From Campylobacter sp. (GTDB lineage Bacteria > Campylobacterota > Campylobacteria > Campylobacterales > Campylobacteraceae): 33,074 nucleotides of DNA. The notes below the pieces were generated by a model. It saw only the letters and a list, made by a program, of their open reading frames with translations, was not told the origin of the DNA and ran no database searches. The DNA lies in NCBI GenBank assembly GCA_017469645.1, contig JAFUFY010000002.1, forward strand, positions 1 through 33,074, written 5' to 3'. Of this stretch, positions 1 to 8,683 are shown one piece after another (positions within the stretch are counted from its first letter, which is position 1; each line of letters opens with the position of its first letter). A program made the translations under genes and the position numbers.

Positions 1-555
1 AATTTCAATCTAAATCAATCGCAATCAAATTCAAACCTAAAAGAAACAATCCATTTCGTTGATTATAAATCAGACAATACAAATTTAAAAGAGACAAATG
101 TAAAATCAAATATAGTATCAAACAATATAAATTTAAATGCAAACGAGATAACTCTAAAAGCTTCAAATATCATAGCTAATGAGAGCATACAAATAGATAC
201 AACTAGATTAAATCTAATCTCAGATAAAGATAATCACACCTCTATCTCTAATGAAAACAATAAAGATACCCTAATAGCCGAAGTTAAATCAAACGGAAAA
301 ATACAAGAAATAGAAATCCCTGCAATAATACAAACAGGAGATAAGTTTATACTAAATGGAAAAGATATAAGCGATAAACTAGACAAACAGGTCTATGAGA
401 CTATATCAAATTCATTAAACGATGAAACAATCAAAGATAGCATAATAAAACAAATTTCATCAAATTCAAACATACCATTAGATGATATAACTATAAATCA
501 AATAAAAGCAACACTAAACAATGATAAGTGGGATAAATCTACTAAAAGATTATAA
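1..555 (+). CDS. C-terminal end of a filamentous-haemagglutinin-like two-partner secretion exoprotein (TpsA), 5' truncated by the window
   Basis: Frame 1 is open from the first base to a TAA at 553-555, giving 184 residues with no start inside the window. The sequence is Asn/Ile/Ser/Lys-rich, with repeats of the NINLNANEITLKASNI type, the short beta-strand pattern of haemagglutinin-like beta-helix exoproteins. The last part (KFILNGKDISDKL onward) is less repetitive and probably a terminal cap. A TpsB transporter follows after 37 bp, which strongly supports a secreted TpsA. I see no VENN pretoxin motif, no toxin-like domain and no immunity gene after the stop, so a CdiA-type toxin tip is not supported. 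About 22 of 27 isoleucines use ATA, whereas ccoI nearby mostly uses ATT/ATC; this is a visible sign of different origin. Family assignment is inferred from repeat style plus neighbour. Confidence 0.72.
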   Translation, partial: NFNLNQSQSNSNLKETIHFVDYKSDNTNLKETNVKSNIVSNNINLNANEITLKASNIIANESIQIDTTRLNLISDKDNHTSISNENNKDTLIAEVKSNGKIQEIEIPAIIQTGDKFILNGKDISDKLDKQVYETISNSLNDETIKDSIIKQISSNSNIPLDDITINQIKATLNNDKWDKSTKRL

Positions 556-592
556 AGCAAGAAATTATCTAAAAACAAAAGGGAACAAATAA

Positions 593-2224
593 ATGAAAAA
601 ATTAAATTTAACCATACCAACTATTTTTATATTTTGCATAAATTTATCTTTTTGCGCGGACTTAGACCAAACTGAACTTCGCAGACAAAAGCAAGAAAAG
701 CTTCAAAATTTACAAGATAAATTTGCTCCACAACAAGAGATAAAACAAGAAAATAGCGTAGAAAATAATCAAAAACTAGCAGTTAGTATTTCAAATATAG
801 AAATATCTGGAAATTCGCTTTTAAACGCAAAAACGCTTGACGAATTTAAAGCTAAATTTGAAAACAATATAGACGATTTACAAAGCCTAAATGACGCTAT
901 AAAAGCCCTAGAAAATTTCTACCTTGATAAAGGCTTTGTTACCACGAGAGTTGGTATAGATTTAGAGAATTCAGACTTCGCAAACGGAAAGCTAAATTTA
1001 GTAGTGAGCGAAGGCAAAATAGAAAAATATATCTTTGATGGCAAAGAGCGAAACGCAAAGCAATACTTAACTTTTCCAAAACGAAAAGATAAAATTTTAA
1101 ATCTTAGAGATTTAGATAGGGGCGTTGAAAATCTAGGCAATGAAGCTTCGATAGAAATATTGCCGTCAAATTTGCAAAATCATAGCATTATAGATATAAA
1201 TACAACTGCTAGAAAGAAATTTAATGCAAATGTAAATTTTAACAATCACGGCACGAGCGATAGTGGAAAAAATCGCATTAGACTTGGGGCTAGTTTAGAT
1301 GACGGCATGGGCTTTGGCGAGAGTTTTAGTGGATACTATCAAGAAAGAGCGGTTAAACATAGACAGGATAAAAATTCAAAAAATTATGCTTTTAATTTTT
1401 CTTTGCCGATTGGATACTATGACATTGGTTATGGATTCAGTAAGAGCGATTATAGACAAAAAATAAATGCAATGAGCAACTCGTATATGTCAAGCGGAGC
1501 AACTTATAATCAAAATTATTATATTTCAAGGCTCTTTTATGCCAACAATAAGCATAAATTTAGCATAAAATCAAATTTGAATTTAAAAAAGATAGAAAAT
1601 TATATAGATGACACAAAACTAACTATGAGTTCTAGGAGACTTTCTATTTTAAGTTTTACTCCGTCATATATGGGGCAAGTTGGTGGCGGATTAGTAAGTG
1701 CCGAGCTTGGATTTCATTATGGATTAAGGCATTTTGGGGCAAACAAAGATGATGAATGGTATAGAGACGAAACTACCCCAAAAGCTAAATTTGATAAATA
1801 TACAATCGATATTAGCTATTATAAACCTATTTCTAACTGGCATTATAAATTTACTTTTTCGGGGCAGTATAGCAATGATATTTTATATTCTAGTGAAAAG
1901 CTTTACATAGGCGATGAAACTAGTGTGCGTGGATTTAGAGATAGTGGTTTGCAGGGTGAAAAGGGATACTTTGTGCGAAATGAGCTTGGTTATGACGGTT
2001 TTAGATTTATTAAGCCATTTATTGCTTATGATTTTGGCGGAGTAAAAGATACTTACTGCACCGAGTATTGCAACGGACAAAATTTACAAGGCATAACGCT
2101 TGGAAGTAGATTTGCATATAAAAATTTAGAAGCTTTATTTGAAATTTCTCATGCTTTAAAATATCCAAGCGTCTTAATAACTAATAAATTTGAGAGTTAT
2201 TTTAGTGTGAGTTTGAATTTTTAA
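593..2224 (+). CDS. Two-partner secretion outer-membrane transporter, TpsB / ShlB-FhaC-HecB family
   Basis: This 543-residue protein would export the upstream exoprotein across the outer membrane. It begins with a signal peptide (MKKLNLTIPTIFIFCINLSFC, cleavage near residue 21-22). A Gln/Lys-rich linker follows, then a POTRA-type region at roughly residues 65-145 (VSISNIEISGNSLL through NLVVSEGKIEKY). The remainder is a long beta-barrel with alternating aromatic strands. The VRGF motif typical of the Omp85/TpsB lid loop is present near residue 443 (GDETSVRGFRDSGLQGEKG). The protein ends in Phe (SVSLNF), as outer-membrane barrels inserted by Bam usually do. Length matches the family (about 550). 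The start has an AAAGGGA ribosome site 10 bp upstream. Gene order here is exoprotein first, transporter second, probably one transcript. Confidence 0.92.
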   Translation: MKKLNLTIPTIFIFCINLSFCADLDQTELRRQKQEKLQNLQDKFAPQQEIKQENSVENNQKLAVSISNIEISGNSLLNAKTLDEFKAKFENNIDDLQSLNDAIKALENFYLDKGFVTTRVGIDLENSDFANGKLNLVVSEGKIEKYIFDGKERNAKQYLTFPKRKDKILNLRDLDRGVENLGNEASIEILPSNLQNHSIIDINTTARKKFNANVNFNNHGTSDSGKNRIRLGASLDDGMGFGESFSGYYQERAVKHRQDKNSKNYAFNFSLPIGYYDIGYGFSKSDYRQKINAMSNSYMSSGATYNQNYYISRLFYANNKHKFSIKSNLNLKKIENYIDDTKLTMSSRRLSILSFTPSYMGQVGGGLVSAELGFHYGLRHFGANKDDEWYRDETTPKAKFDKYTIDISYYKPISNWHYKFTFSGQYSNDILYSSEKLYIGDETSVRGFRDSGLQGEKGYFVRNELGYDGFRFIKPFIAYDFGGVKDTYCTEYCNGQNLQGITLGSRFAYKNLEALFEISHALKYPSVLITNKFESYFSVSLNF

Positions 2225-2230
2225 TGTTTT

Positions 2231-2614
2231 TTACAAAACCAGCACGAAAAATACAGCCGAACAGGCAAGCAAGATAAAAATTCTTTGCATTTTTGTAAAT
2301 TTAAAATTCATATCAAGCATTTGATTTATATCGCTATTTTCGTCATTTGAAAATGAATTTTTGATAAAAATTAACTTAGTTAGCAGGTCTAAAACATAAA
2401 ACGCATAAAGCACAAAAAGTGCGTAAATTCCGAGATAAAAAATGCAAAAAGTTAAAAATAAAAAGTTAAACTGCGTCGCAAAAAACAGAAACGGACTCTT
2501 CCCATACCTTGCAATATATGAATTTACAAGGCTTTTGAAGTCAGTTTGCGGATTTAAGGCGATGTCGCAAAACTCGAAAAAAATAAAAATCAAAGTTAAA
2601 ATAAAAGCGTTCAT
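2231..2614 (-). CDS. Small inner-membrane protein of unknown function
   Basis: A 127-residue protein with an N-terminal hydrophobic stretch (MNAFILTLIFIFFEF), two closely spaced membrane segments in the middle (FLFFATQFNFLFLTFCIFYL and IYALFVLYAFYVL), a soluble acidic loop around residues 85-105 and a final membrane segment (IFILLACSAVFFVLVL) ending at the C-terminus. I do not recognise the family. It converges on the TpsB gene with only 6 bp between stop codons and is divergent from ccoI. Its codon use resembles ccoI more than the secretion genes, so it is probably a resident gene and marks the edge of the acquired secretion locus. It could be a local accessory to the copper ATPase, but nothing in the sequence says so. 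Confidence 0.6.
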   Translation of the reverse strand: MNAFILTLIFIFFEFCDIALNPQTDFKSLVNSYIARYGKSPFLFFATQFNFLFLTFCIFYLGIYALFVLYAFYVLDLLTKLIFIKNSFSNDENSDINQMLDMNFKFTKMQRIFILLACSAVFFVLVL

Positions 2615-2742
2615 TTTGTGATGATAGCAAATTTGTGATTAAAATTTGCAAATTTAAAACAGCCAAAATAAGCAAATTTGTAGGAAATTTTTGCCATAAT
2701 TTCGTTTAAATTTGAAATTAAAATGTAATAAAAAAGAGAAAA

Positions 2743-5133
2743 ATGGCACACGAAAAATGTTCGCATTGTCGTCAGAGTTTTGATGAAAATGCCCTTATGA
2801 TCGATGAAATCGGAAATAAATTTTGCTGTAACGGCTGTAAGCAAGTTTTTTATCTTTTAAAAGAAAACGGGCTTGAAGATTTTTATAATCGTCTTGGCAA
2901 AAACACGCTAAATGCTGCAAAAATTCGCGAATTTAGCGCAAACGAAACGCAAGGAATTTATGATAATTTTGTGCGAAAAACAGCTGATGGATTTAACGAA
3001 ATTTTTATCATAATAGATGGAATTCACTGCACGGCGTGTGTGTGGCTAAATGAAAAAGTGCTTTTTAATACCGCAGGAATCGTAGAAGCGTCCATAAACG
3101 CAACAACAAACAAAGCCAAAATCGTTTGGGACGAAACGCAGACGAGTTTGGCTGAAATTTTTAATAAAATTCAAGCGATTGGCTACAACCCGTATCCTTA
3201 TGATCCAAAAACTGCCGAAACTCGCATAAATTCGCAACGCCGTGAATTTTACGCTAAACTTTTGGTTGGCATTTTTTGCGTTATGAATATAATGTGGATT
3301 GCGGTTGCGCTTTATAGTGGCTATTTTAGCGGGATTGACGCAAAAGTTAAGGACATTTTGCACTTTGCGGAGTTTGTTTTAGCCACGCCTGTGCTATTTT
3401 ACACTGGAAGTGCGTTTTACAAGGGTGCGTATTTTGCGATAAAAAATCGCTCGGCTAATATGGATTTGCTAATTTCGACAGGCGTAACGATTGTCTATAT
3501 TTATTCGCTATATGCGATGTTTGCAAGAAGCGGAGAAGTTTATTTTGACTCGGTTGCGATGATAATCACTTTCGTTTTTATCGGCAAATATCTTGAAATT
3601 TTAAGTAAAAAACAGGCTGTCGATAACCTTGATTCGCTCTCAAATATGGTTACGGGCGCTGTCATGGTAAAAGTAGGGGACGAATTTGTAAGCAAAAATC
3701 CAAACGAAGTCGCCGTTGGAGATGAAATTCTCATAAATTCTGGGCAAAAAGTGTTAATCGACGGCGAGATTATCAGCGGAAGTGCGAGTTTTGATTATGC
3801 TAGTTTAAACGGCGAAAGTATTCCTGTAAGCAAAGAAAAAGGCGATTTTATCACAAGCGGTGCGATTTGCATTGACGGCTCGATTAGATACAAAGCGAGT
3901 GCGAATTTTAGTTCATCCGTGCTAAACAAAATCATAAATTTGCTAGAAAACGCAAGTCTAAAAAAGCCAAAAATCGAGCTTTTGGTAAATCAAATTTCGG
4001 CAAAATTTTCAATTACGATTTTAAGCATTGCTTTTTTTACATTTTTGTTTTGGTTTTTTAATGCAAATTTGCAAACTGCTATCATTATCGCAGTTTCGGT
4101 CATTATAATAGCATGTCCCTGTGCTTTGGGTTTAGCAACTCCCGTTGGCACGCTTGTAGGGCTAAGTTCTGGCTTAAAAAAGGGGATAATTTTTAAAGAA
4201 GCTAAAATCATCGAAACTATCGCCAAATGCGACTGCGTGGTGTTTGACAAAACAGGAACGCTAACAAGCGGAAATTTGCAAGTTGGCGAATTTGAAATTT
4301 TAGAAGAATTTGATAAAAATTTGCTTTTTGCGCTTTTAAAAAGCTCAAATCACCCTGTAAGCGTGGCAGTTGCGAAATTTATAAGCGAAAATTTTAAAGA
4401 TGAACTAAAAAATGAAGTGGTTATCGAAAGCGTTGAAAATATCGCAGCAAAGGGAATTAAGGCCAAATTTAAAAATTTGCAAATTTTGGGCGGAAATTCA
4501 AAATTTATGCAAGAAAATGGCATAAAATGCCAAAGTTTGGGCGCGACTGAGTATTTTTTCGCAGTAGGTGGCGAGATAAAAGCCAAATTTAGCCTAAATG
4601 ATGAAATTCGAAAAGACGCGCCGTCGGTCGTAGCTAAACTAAAAAATTTAGGTTTAGAAATTTATATTTTAAGCGGCGATAACGAAGAATCTGTGCGAAG
4701 TGTGGCGCAAAATTTGGGTATAAAAAATTACAAATTTTCGCTTTTGCCAGATGAAAAGTCTGAATTTATAAATTCGCTAAATTCGCAAGGCAAAAGCGTC
4801 GTCATGGTAGGCGATGGCGTAAATGACGCAGCTGCGCTTTTGAGTGCGGCTGTGGGAATCGCTCTTGGAAGCGGTGCTGACATAAGTATCGCAAAAAGCG
4901 ATGTCGTGCTAATGCGGGACGATTTGGCTAGCCTGAGCGAAACGATTTTAATAGCCAAAAAAACCTTCAAGACGATAAAACAAAATTTGGCTTTTTCGCT
5001 CGTTTATAACGCATTAACTATCCCATTAGCGGTTTGTGGCTTTATAATACCGCTGTTTGCGGCATTATCGATGAGTTTAAGCTCGGTTTTGGTCGTGCTA
5101 AATTCGATGAGAATTAAAAGGGCGACAAGATGA
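2743..5133 (+). CDS. ccoI: Copper-translocating P1B-type ATPase for cbb3 oxidase maturation (CcoI/FixI type)
   Basis: A 796-residue P-type ATPase that exports Cu(I) across the inner membrane. The N-terminus has a Cys-rich metal-binding module (C6, C9, C28, C29, C32) of the kind seen in CcoI/FixI. A heavy-metal-associated domain with GIHCTAC (C96, C99) follows. Membrane segments then lead to the CPC ion-binding motif (IIACPCALGLATP, about residues 455-467), the phosphorylation motif DKTGTLTSG (Asp about 502) and the hinge GDGVNDAAALL near residue 690. The N-terminal Cys cluster and the presence of ccoS two genes downstream favour the role of loading copper into cytochrome cbb3 oxidase over general copper detoxification by CopA. 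The stop overlaps the next start (ATGA). Symbol assigned from domain plan and context. Confidence 0.9.
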   Translation: MAHEKCSHCRQSFDENALMIDEIGNKFCCNGCKQVFYLLKENGLEDFYNRLGKNTLNAAKIREFSANETQGIYDNFVRKTADGFNEIFIIIDGIHCTACVWLNEKVLFNTAGIVEASINATTNKAKIVWDETQTSLAEIFNKIQAIGYNPYPYDPKTAETRINSQRREFYAKLLVGIFCVMNIMWIAVALYSGYFSGIDAKVKDILHFAEFVLATPVLFYTGSAFYKGAYFAIKNRSANMDLLISTGVTIVYIYSLYAMFARSGEVYFDSVAMIITFVFIGKYLEILSKKQAVDNLDSLSNMVTGAVMVKVGDEFVSKNPNEVAVGDEILINSGQKVLIDGEIISGSASFDYASLNGESIPVSKEKGDFITSGAICIDGSIRYKASANFSSSVLNKIINLLENASLKKPKIELLVNQISAKFSITILSIAFFTFLFWFFNANLQTAIIIAVSVIIIACPCALGLATPVGTLVGLSSGLKKGIIFKEAKIIETIAKCDCVVFDKTGTLTSGNLQVGEFEILEEFDKNLLFALLKSSNHPVSVAVAKFISENFKDELKNEVVIESVENIAAKGIKAKFKNLQILGGNSKFMQENGIKCQSLGATEYFFAVGGEIKAKFSLNDEIRKDAPSVVAKLKNLGLEIYILSGDNEESVRSVAQNLGIKNYKFSLLPDEKSEFINSLNSQGKSVVMVGDGVNDAAALLSAAVGIALGSGADISIAKSDVVLMRDDLASLSETILIAKKTFKTIKQNLAFSLVYNALTIPLAVCGFIIPLFAALSMSLSSVLVVLNSMRIKRATR

Positions 5134-5795
5134 AAAACGCACTTTTTTTGATGATTTTTGTGCTGATTGGCTTTGCTAGGCAAGATTATGGCGAAATGAT
5201 TGACTTAAACTCAACTCGTATGAAAAAAATATTTGAGAGCGTAAAAATTGAGTGTGAAAACGGTAATTTTAATAAATGTAATACTTTGGCAAAATTTTAT
5301 TCTGATGAAAAATATGCAAAAAGTATAAATTTAAAGCTTGATTTCAAAAAAGCAAAAGAGCTTGGCAAAATAGCCTGTGAAAGCGGCAACAACGCAATAG
5401 CATGTATAAATTTGGCTTTTTATAAAGGCGATATTTTAACAAAACAAATTCAAAATAAAGAAATTTTCAAAAAAGGTTTTGATGAATTAAGAAAAAAATG
5501 TGATGATAAAAACGGACTTGCTTGTTATCAAATGGCACTTTGGCAAAATCGCTGTAACGGGACACATGAGTGTTTTGAAGTTTTGCCGAGAAATGAAAAT
5601 ATGGTTGAAATTTACCTAGAAAAATTTGAAAAATTAACCAAACAATCTTGTCAAAATGGCGAGAAAATGGACTGCATTAAACTTATAAATTGCTATAACG
5701 GGACATTTGGAATTTGCCAAAAAGATGAAAATAGCGAAAACAAAGCCGATAATATTTGGAGAATTTATATGTCAATTACTGAAAAAGGAAAATAA
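5130..5795 (+). CDS. Secreted cysteine-rich Sel1-like repeat protein (Hcp-like)
   Basis: A 221-residue protein with a probable signal peptide (MKNALFLMIFVLIGFA). The mature part contains repeated helical units with paired cysteines about seven residues apart: CENGNFNKC, CESGNNAIAC, CDDKNGLAC and CQNGEKMDC. This is the disulfide-stapled Sel1-like repeat layout known from the Helicobacter cysteine-rich (Hcp) proteins. A periplasmic location with protein-protein interaction is therefore likely. It overlaps ccoI by 4 bp and ccoS by 1 bp, so it is translationally coupled to both, although it is not a standard member of the ccoI-ccoS pair. Function is unknown; a role in copper or cytochrome oxidase maturation is suggested only by position. 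Confidence 0.75.
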   Translation: MKNALFLMIFVLIGFARQDYGEMIDLNSTRMKKIFESVKIECENGNFNKCNTLAKFYSDEKYAKSINLKLDFKKAKELGKIACESGNNAIACINLAFYKGDILTKQIQNKEIFKKGFDELRKKCDDKNGLACYQMALWQNRCNGTHECFEVLPRNENMVEIYLEKFEKLTKQSCQNGEKMDCIKLINCYNGTFGICQKDENSENKADNIWRIYMSITEKGK

Positions 5796-6025
5796 TGGAT
5801 AGCGGAATTTTAGCCATTATGATAGGCATTTCGACGATTTTAGGTTTTATTGCGCTTGGGGCGTTACTTTGGGGGATAAAAACAAAGCAGTTTGAAGACT
5901 ACTCAAAGTTTTTAGACGGCACACAGTATGACAGCGAAGAAGCCCTAAATGAAGCCGTAAAAATGGAGCAAAAACGCAAAGAAGCGTTAAAAAAACGCGA
6001 AAAAAACTACTCTCCGCCAGATTAA
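5795..6025 (+). CDS. ccoS: cbb3-type cytochrome oxidase assembly protein CcoS
   Basis: A 76-residue protein with one N-terminal membrane segment (ILAIMIGISTILGFIALGAL). The family signature follows at once: a Trp, then a basic/Gln stretch and Phe-Glu-Asp (LLWGIKTKQFEDYSKFLDG). The tail is a charged Lys/Glu helix. CcoS is needed for maturation of cbb3 oxidase and is normally encoded next to the copper ATPase CcoI, as here with one extra gene between. The A of its ATG is the last base of the preceding stop codon, so it is coupled. A hairpin terminator follows 11 bp after its stop. Confidence 0.88.
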   Translation: MDSGILAIMIGISTILGFIALGALLWGIKTKQFEDYSKFLDGTQYDSEEALNEAVKMEQKRKEALKKREKNYSPPD

Positions 6026-6035
6026 GATTTTAAAT

Positions 6036-6064
6036 TTGCCCTAAATTTGGCGAATTTAGGGCAA
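6036..6064. terminator. Bidirectional intrinsic terminator between ccoS and gpmI
   Basis: A perfect 12-bp inverted repeat (TTGCCCTAAATT / AATTTAGGGCAA) with a 5-base loop lies between two convergent genes. An AT-rich T run follows on the plus strand (TAAATTTTTT), and on the minus strand the stem is followed by TTTAAAATC. It probably ends both transcripts. Confidence 0.8.
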
Positions 6065-6072
6065 TAAATTTT

Positions 6073-7536
6073 TTAAAATAAAGCCTTATCCATAACTTTT
6101 GGAATTTCTAACCCCATGATTTTTAAGATTGTTGGAGCGACATTGCTAAGACCGCCGTTTGCGATTTCTTTCACGCCGTTTGCATAAACAAAGCAAAAAA
6201 CATCATAAGTCGTGTGATTTGTCAGCATTTCACCGTTTTCATCACGCATTTCTTCGCAGTTGCCGTGATCTGAAATTTGCATATAGGCATATCCGTGTTC
6301 TTTGCAAGTATTAAAAATTCGTCCTAAGCACTCATCGACTGCCTCGACAGCTTTTACGGCGGCTTCGTAGTTGCCTGTGTGTCCGACCATATCGCCGTTT
6401 GCGAAATTTACAACGATAAAATCTTCGCCGCTTTTTATGCCCTTAACTACTGCATCACAAACTTCGTAAGCCGACATTTCTGGCTTTTCATCATAAGTTT
6501 TAACCTTTGGACTAGGTATTAAAATTCTACTTTCATTTAAATTTGGCTCTTCTTTCCCGCCGTTGAAAAAGAAGGTTACATGGGCGTATTTTTCGGTTTC
6601 GGCTGTATGGAGTTGGCTTAGACCATTTCGTGCCACAATCTCGCTTAAAGTATCGCTTATATCATCATTTGCAAACATCACAGGAAATTTAAAATTATCG
6701 TCATAGTTTGTAAGCGTTATTAAGTTTGCCACATTTTCGCTACGCCCAAATTCGCTAAAATTTGGTAGAGATAAAGCCGAGCAAATCTCCCTTGCTCTAT
6801 CGTTTCTAAAATTTATAAAAATTATGCCGTCATCTTTGCTAATCCCATTAAATTCGCCAAAACTAGCAGGTTCGATAAATTCGTCTGTAACGCCGTTAGC
6901 GTAGGAATTTTGCATATATTCAAGCGGAGTTTGCGAGATTTTGTTCGCACCATTTTTTATGACTTCATAGGCTTTTTGCACTCTATCCCAACGCTTATCT
7001 CTATCCATAGCATAAAATCGCCCACAAATACTGCTTACACCGAATTTTTCATCTAAATGTTTGATAAATTCGGCTCCGCTTGTAGGACTTACATCTCGTC
7101 CGTCCGTGATAGCGTGAGCATAAGCCTTGCAACCATTATCAACCGCGATTTGCATAATCGCATCAAAGTGCCTTAAATGCGAATGCACACCGCCGTCGCT
7201 ATATAGACCTATAACATGGATATTTTTGCAAATTTTTAGCAAATTTTTTAAAGCTTCGTTATCTTTTAATTCATTTTTTTCGATAGCGCGATCCACTTTT
7301 ACCAAATTTTGATACAAAATTCGCCCACTGCCGATGGTCATGTGCCCGACTTCGGAGTTTCCCATTTGTCCGTCCGGTAAGCCAACAGCCAAACCAGAAG
7401 TTTTTAAAAGTGAATTTGGAACATTTTTAAAAAAATAATCATAATTTGGTTTTTTTGCATTTGCAAAAGCGTTAAATTTATCGCTTGAATTTGAACCTAT
7501 GCCGTCAGTTATGACTAAAATCGTTTTTTGTTTCAT
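6073..7536 (-). CDS. gpmI: 2,3-bisphosphoglycerate-independent phosphoglycerate mutase
   Basis: A 487-residue, Mn-dependent glycolytic/gluconeogenic enzyme that interconverts 3- and 2-phosphoglycerate. The alkaline-phosphatase-fold metal site is visible: VITDGIG with Asp11 at the N-terminus, the phosphoserine nucleophile in GQMGNSEVGH (Ser61), AITDGRDVSPTSG, NFANGDMVGHTG and a C-terminal DHGNCEEM. The length is slightly short of the usual 500-510 but all motifs are present. The gene is monocistronic: it is convergent with ccoS across a shared terminator and divergent from mraY across a 78-bp promoter region. Confidence 0.96.
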   Translation of the reverse strand: MKQKTILVITDGIGSNSSDKFNAFANAKKPNYDYFFKNVPNSLLKTSGLAVGLPDGQMGNSEVGHMTIGSGRILYQNLVKVDRAIEKNELKDNEALKNLLKICKNIHVIGLYSDGGVHSHLRHFDAIMQIAVDNGCKAYAHAITDGRDVSPTSGAEFIKHLDEKFGVSSICGRFYAMDRDKRWDRVQKAYEVIKNGANKISQTPLEYMQNSYANGVTDEFIEPASFGEFNGISKDDGIIFINFRNDRAREICSALSLPNFSEFGRSENVANLITLTNYDDNFKFPVMFANDDISDTLSEIVARNGLSQLHTAETEKYAHVTFFFNGGKEEPNLNESRILIPSPKVKTYDEKPEMSAYEVCDAVVKGIKSGEDFIVVNFANGDMVGHTGNYEAAVKAVEAVDECLGRIFNTCKEHGYAYMQISDHGNCEEMRDENGEMLTNHTTYDVFCFVYANGVKEIANGGLSNVAPTILKIMGLEIPKVMDKALF

Positions 7537-7570
7537 AAAATTTTCCGTTTTTCAAAAATATAAAAGCAAC

Positions 7571-7583
7571 ATTATAATATAAT
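7571..7583. promoter_or_regulatory. Overlapping divergent -10 elements for gpmI and mraY
   Basis: ATTATAATATAAT contains TATAAT on the plus strand twice (7573-7578 and 7578-7583), pointing to mraY. It also contains TATAAT on the minus strand (complement of 7571-7576), pointing to gpmI. The two genes' start codons are only 78 bp apart, so polymerases for the two directions would compete for the same bases. No clear -35 is seen, as is usual for Campylobacter sigma-70 promoters. Confidence 0.6.
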
Positions 7584-7614
7584 TTCGCTTTCATTAGTTT
7601 AAAGGTCGATTTTT

Positions 7615-8679
7615 ATGCTTTATGCGATTGCAAAATTTTTCAATATGCACTTTTTTTCATATACCACTGTGCGAAGCGGTATAGCGTTTTTTATAGCGTT
7701 TTTTGTTACGATTTATTTGATGCCAAAATTTATAAAATGGGCGCAAAAGAAAAAGGCAGAGCAACCTATTTACGAACTTGCTCCAAAAACTCATCAAGCC
7801 AAAAAATCAACGCCGACAATGGGCGGAATTGTTTTTATAGCAGCAACCGTGATCGCAAGTTTGATTTGCGCAAAATATAATAATGTTTATGTCGTGGGCG
7901 GAATTTTATGCCTTTTGGGTTTTTCATTTTTAGGCTTTAAAGATGATTTTGCCAAAATCACAGGCGGAAAAAACCACGACGGCTTATCGGCAAGAGCCAA
8001 ATTTGCATTTCAGCTTTTTATTTCGGCACTTATTGCGTTTTTGCTTTTCTTTTTTAGCGACCTTACGACAGAACTTTATCTGCCGTTTTATAAATTCCCT
8101 ATCATAAATTTATGGTTTTTTGCCGTGATTTTTTGGCTTTTGGTGATGACGGCAGCTTCAAATTCGGTAAATTTGACAGACGGCTTGGACGGCTTAGCGA
8201 CGATTCCGTCGGTATTTTCATTGATAAGTCTTGGAATTTTTGCCTATTTGTGCGGACACGCCGAGCTTTCATCATATTTGCTTTTGCCAAAAGTTAGTGG
8301 TCTCGGCGAACTTTGCATTATTGCTTCTGCGTTAGTGGGGGCATTACTAGGCTTTTTGTGGTATAACTGCTATCCGGCAGAGGTTTTTATGGGTGATAGC
8401 GGAAGCCTGAGCGTGGGCGCATTTATTGGCTACACGGGTATTGTAACCAAAAATGAATTTTTACTAATCATCATCGGTTGGGTTTTTGTTATGGAGACTT
8501 TGTCTGTGATTTTGCAGGTTGCAAGTTTTAAAATGCGTAAAAAACGAATTTTTTTAATGTCGCCTATTCATCATCATTTTGAGCTAAAAGGCTGGGCAGA
8601 AAATAAAATCATAATCCGTTTTTGGATAATTGCGCTACTTATGAATATCATTGCTTTAACTTCGTTAAAATTAAGGTAA
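7615..8679 (+). CDS. mraY: Phospho-N-acetylmuramoyl-pentapeptide transferase (lipid I synthase)
   Basis: A 354-residue polytopic inner-membrane enzyme that transfers phospho-MurNAc-pentapeptide from UDP to undecaprenyl phosphate, the first membrane step of peptidoglycan synthesis. Family motifs are in order: TPTMGGI near residue 64, [11 protein letters not shown] near 107, the catalytic [10 protein letters not shown] near 190, [11 protein letters not shown] near 262 and the HHHFE loop near 321. About ten hydrophobic segments are visible. Ribosome site AAAGG lies 10 bp upstream of the ATG. The murD start follows after 4 bp, so the two are co-transcribed; the rest of the usual mur/dcw cluster is not next to it. 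Confidence 0.97.
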   Translation: MLYAIAKFFNMHFFSYTTVRSGIAFFIAFFVTIYLMPKFIKWAQKKKAEQPIYELAPKTHQAKKSTPTMGGIVFIAATVIASLICAKYNNVYVVGGILCLLGFSFLGFKDDFAKITGGKNHDGLSARAKFAFQLFISALIAFLLFFFSDLTTELYLPFYKFPIINLWFFAVIFWLLVMTAASNSVNLTDGLDGLATIPSVFSLISLGIFAYLCGHAELSSYLLLPKVSGLGELCIIASALVGALLGFLWYNCYPAEVFMGDSGSLSVGAFIGYTGIVTKNEFLLIIIGWVFVMETLSVILQVASFKMRKKRIFLMSPIHHHFELKGWAENKIIIRFWIIALLMNIIALTSLKLR

Positions 8680-8683
8680 AAAT

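Noticed and set aside
1..555. Contact-dependent inhibition (CdiA) toxin end
   Set aside because: No VENN motif, no toxin-like domain, and the next gene is the transporter, not an immunity protein.
2743..5133. Plain copper-resistance CopA ATPase
   Set aside because: The Cys-rich N-terminal module and the downstream ccoS favour CcoI.
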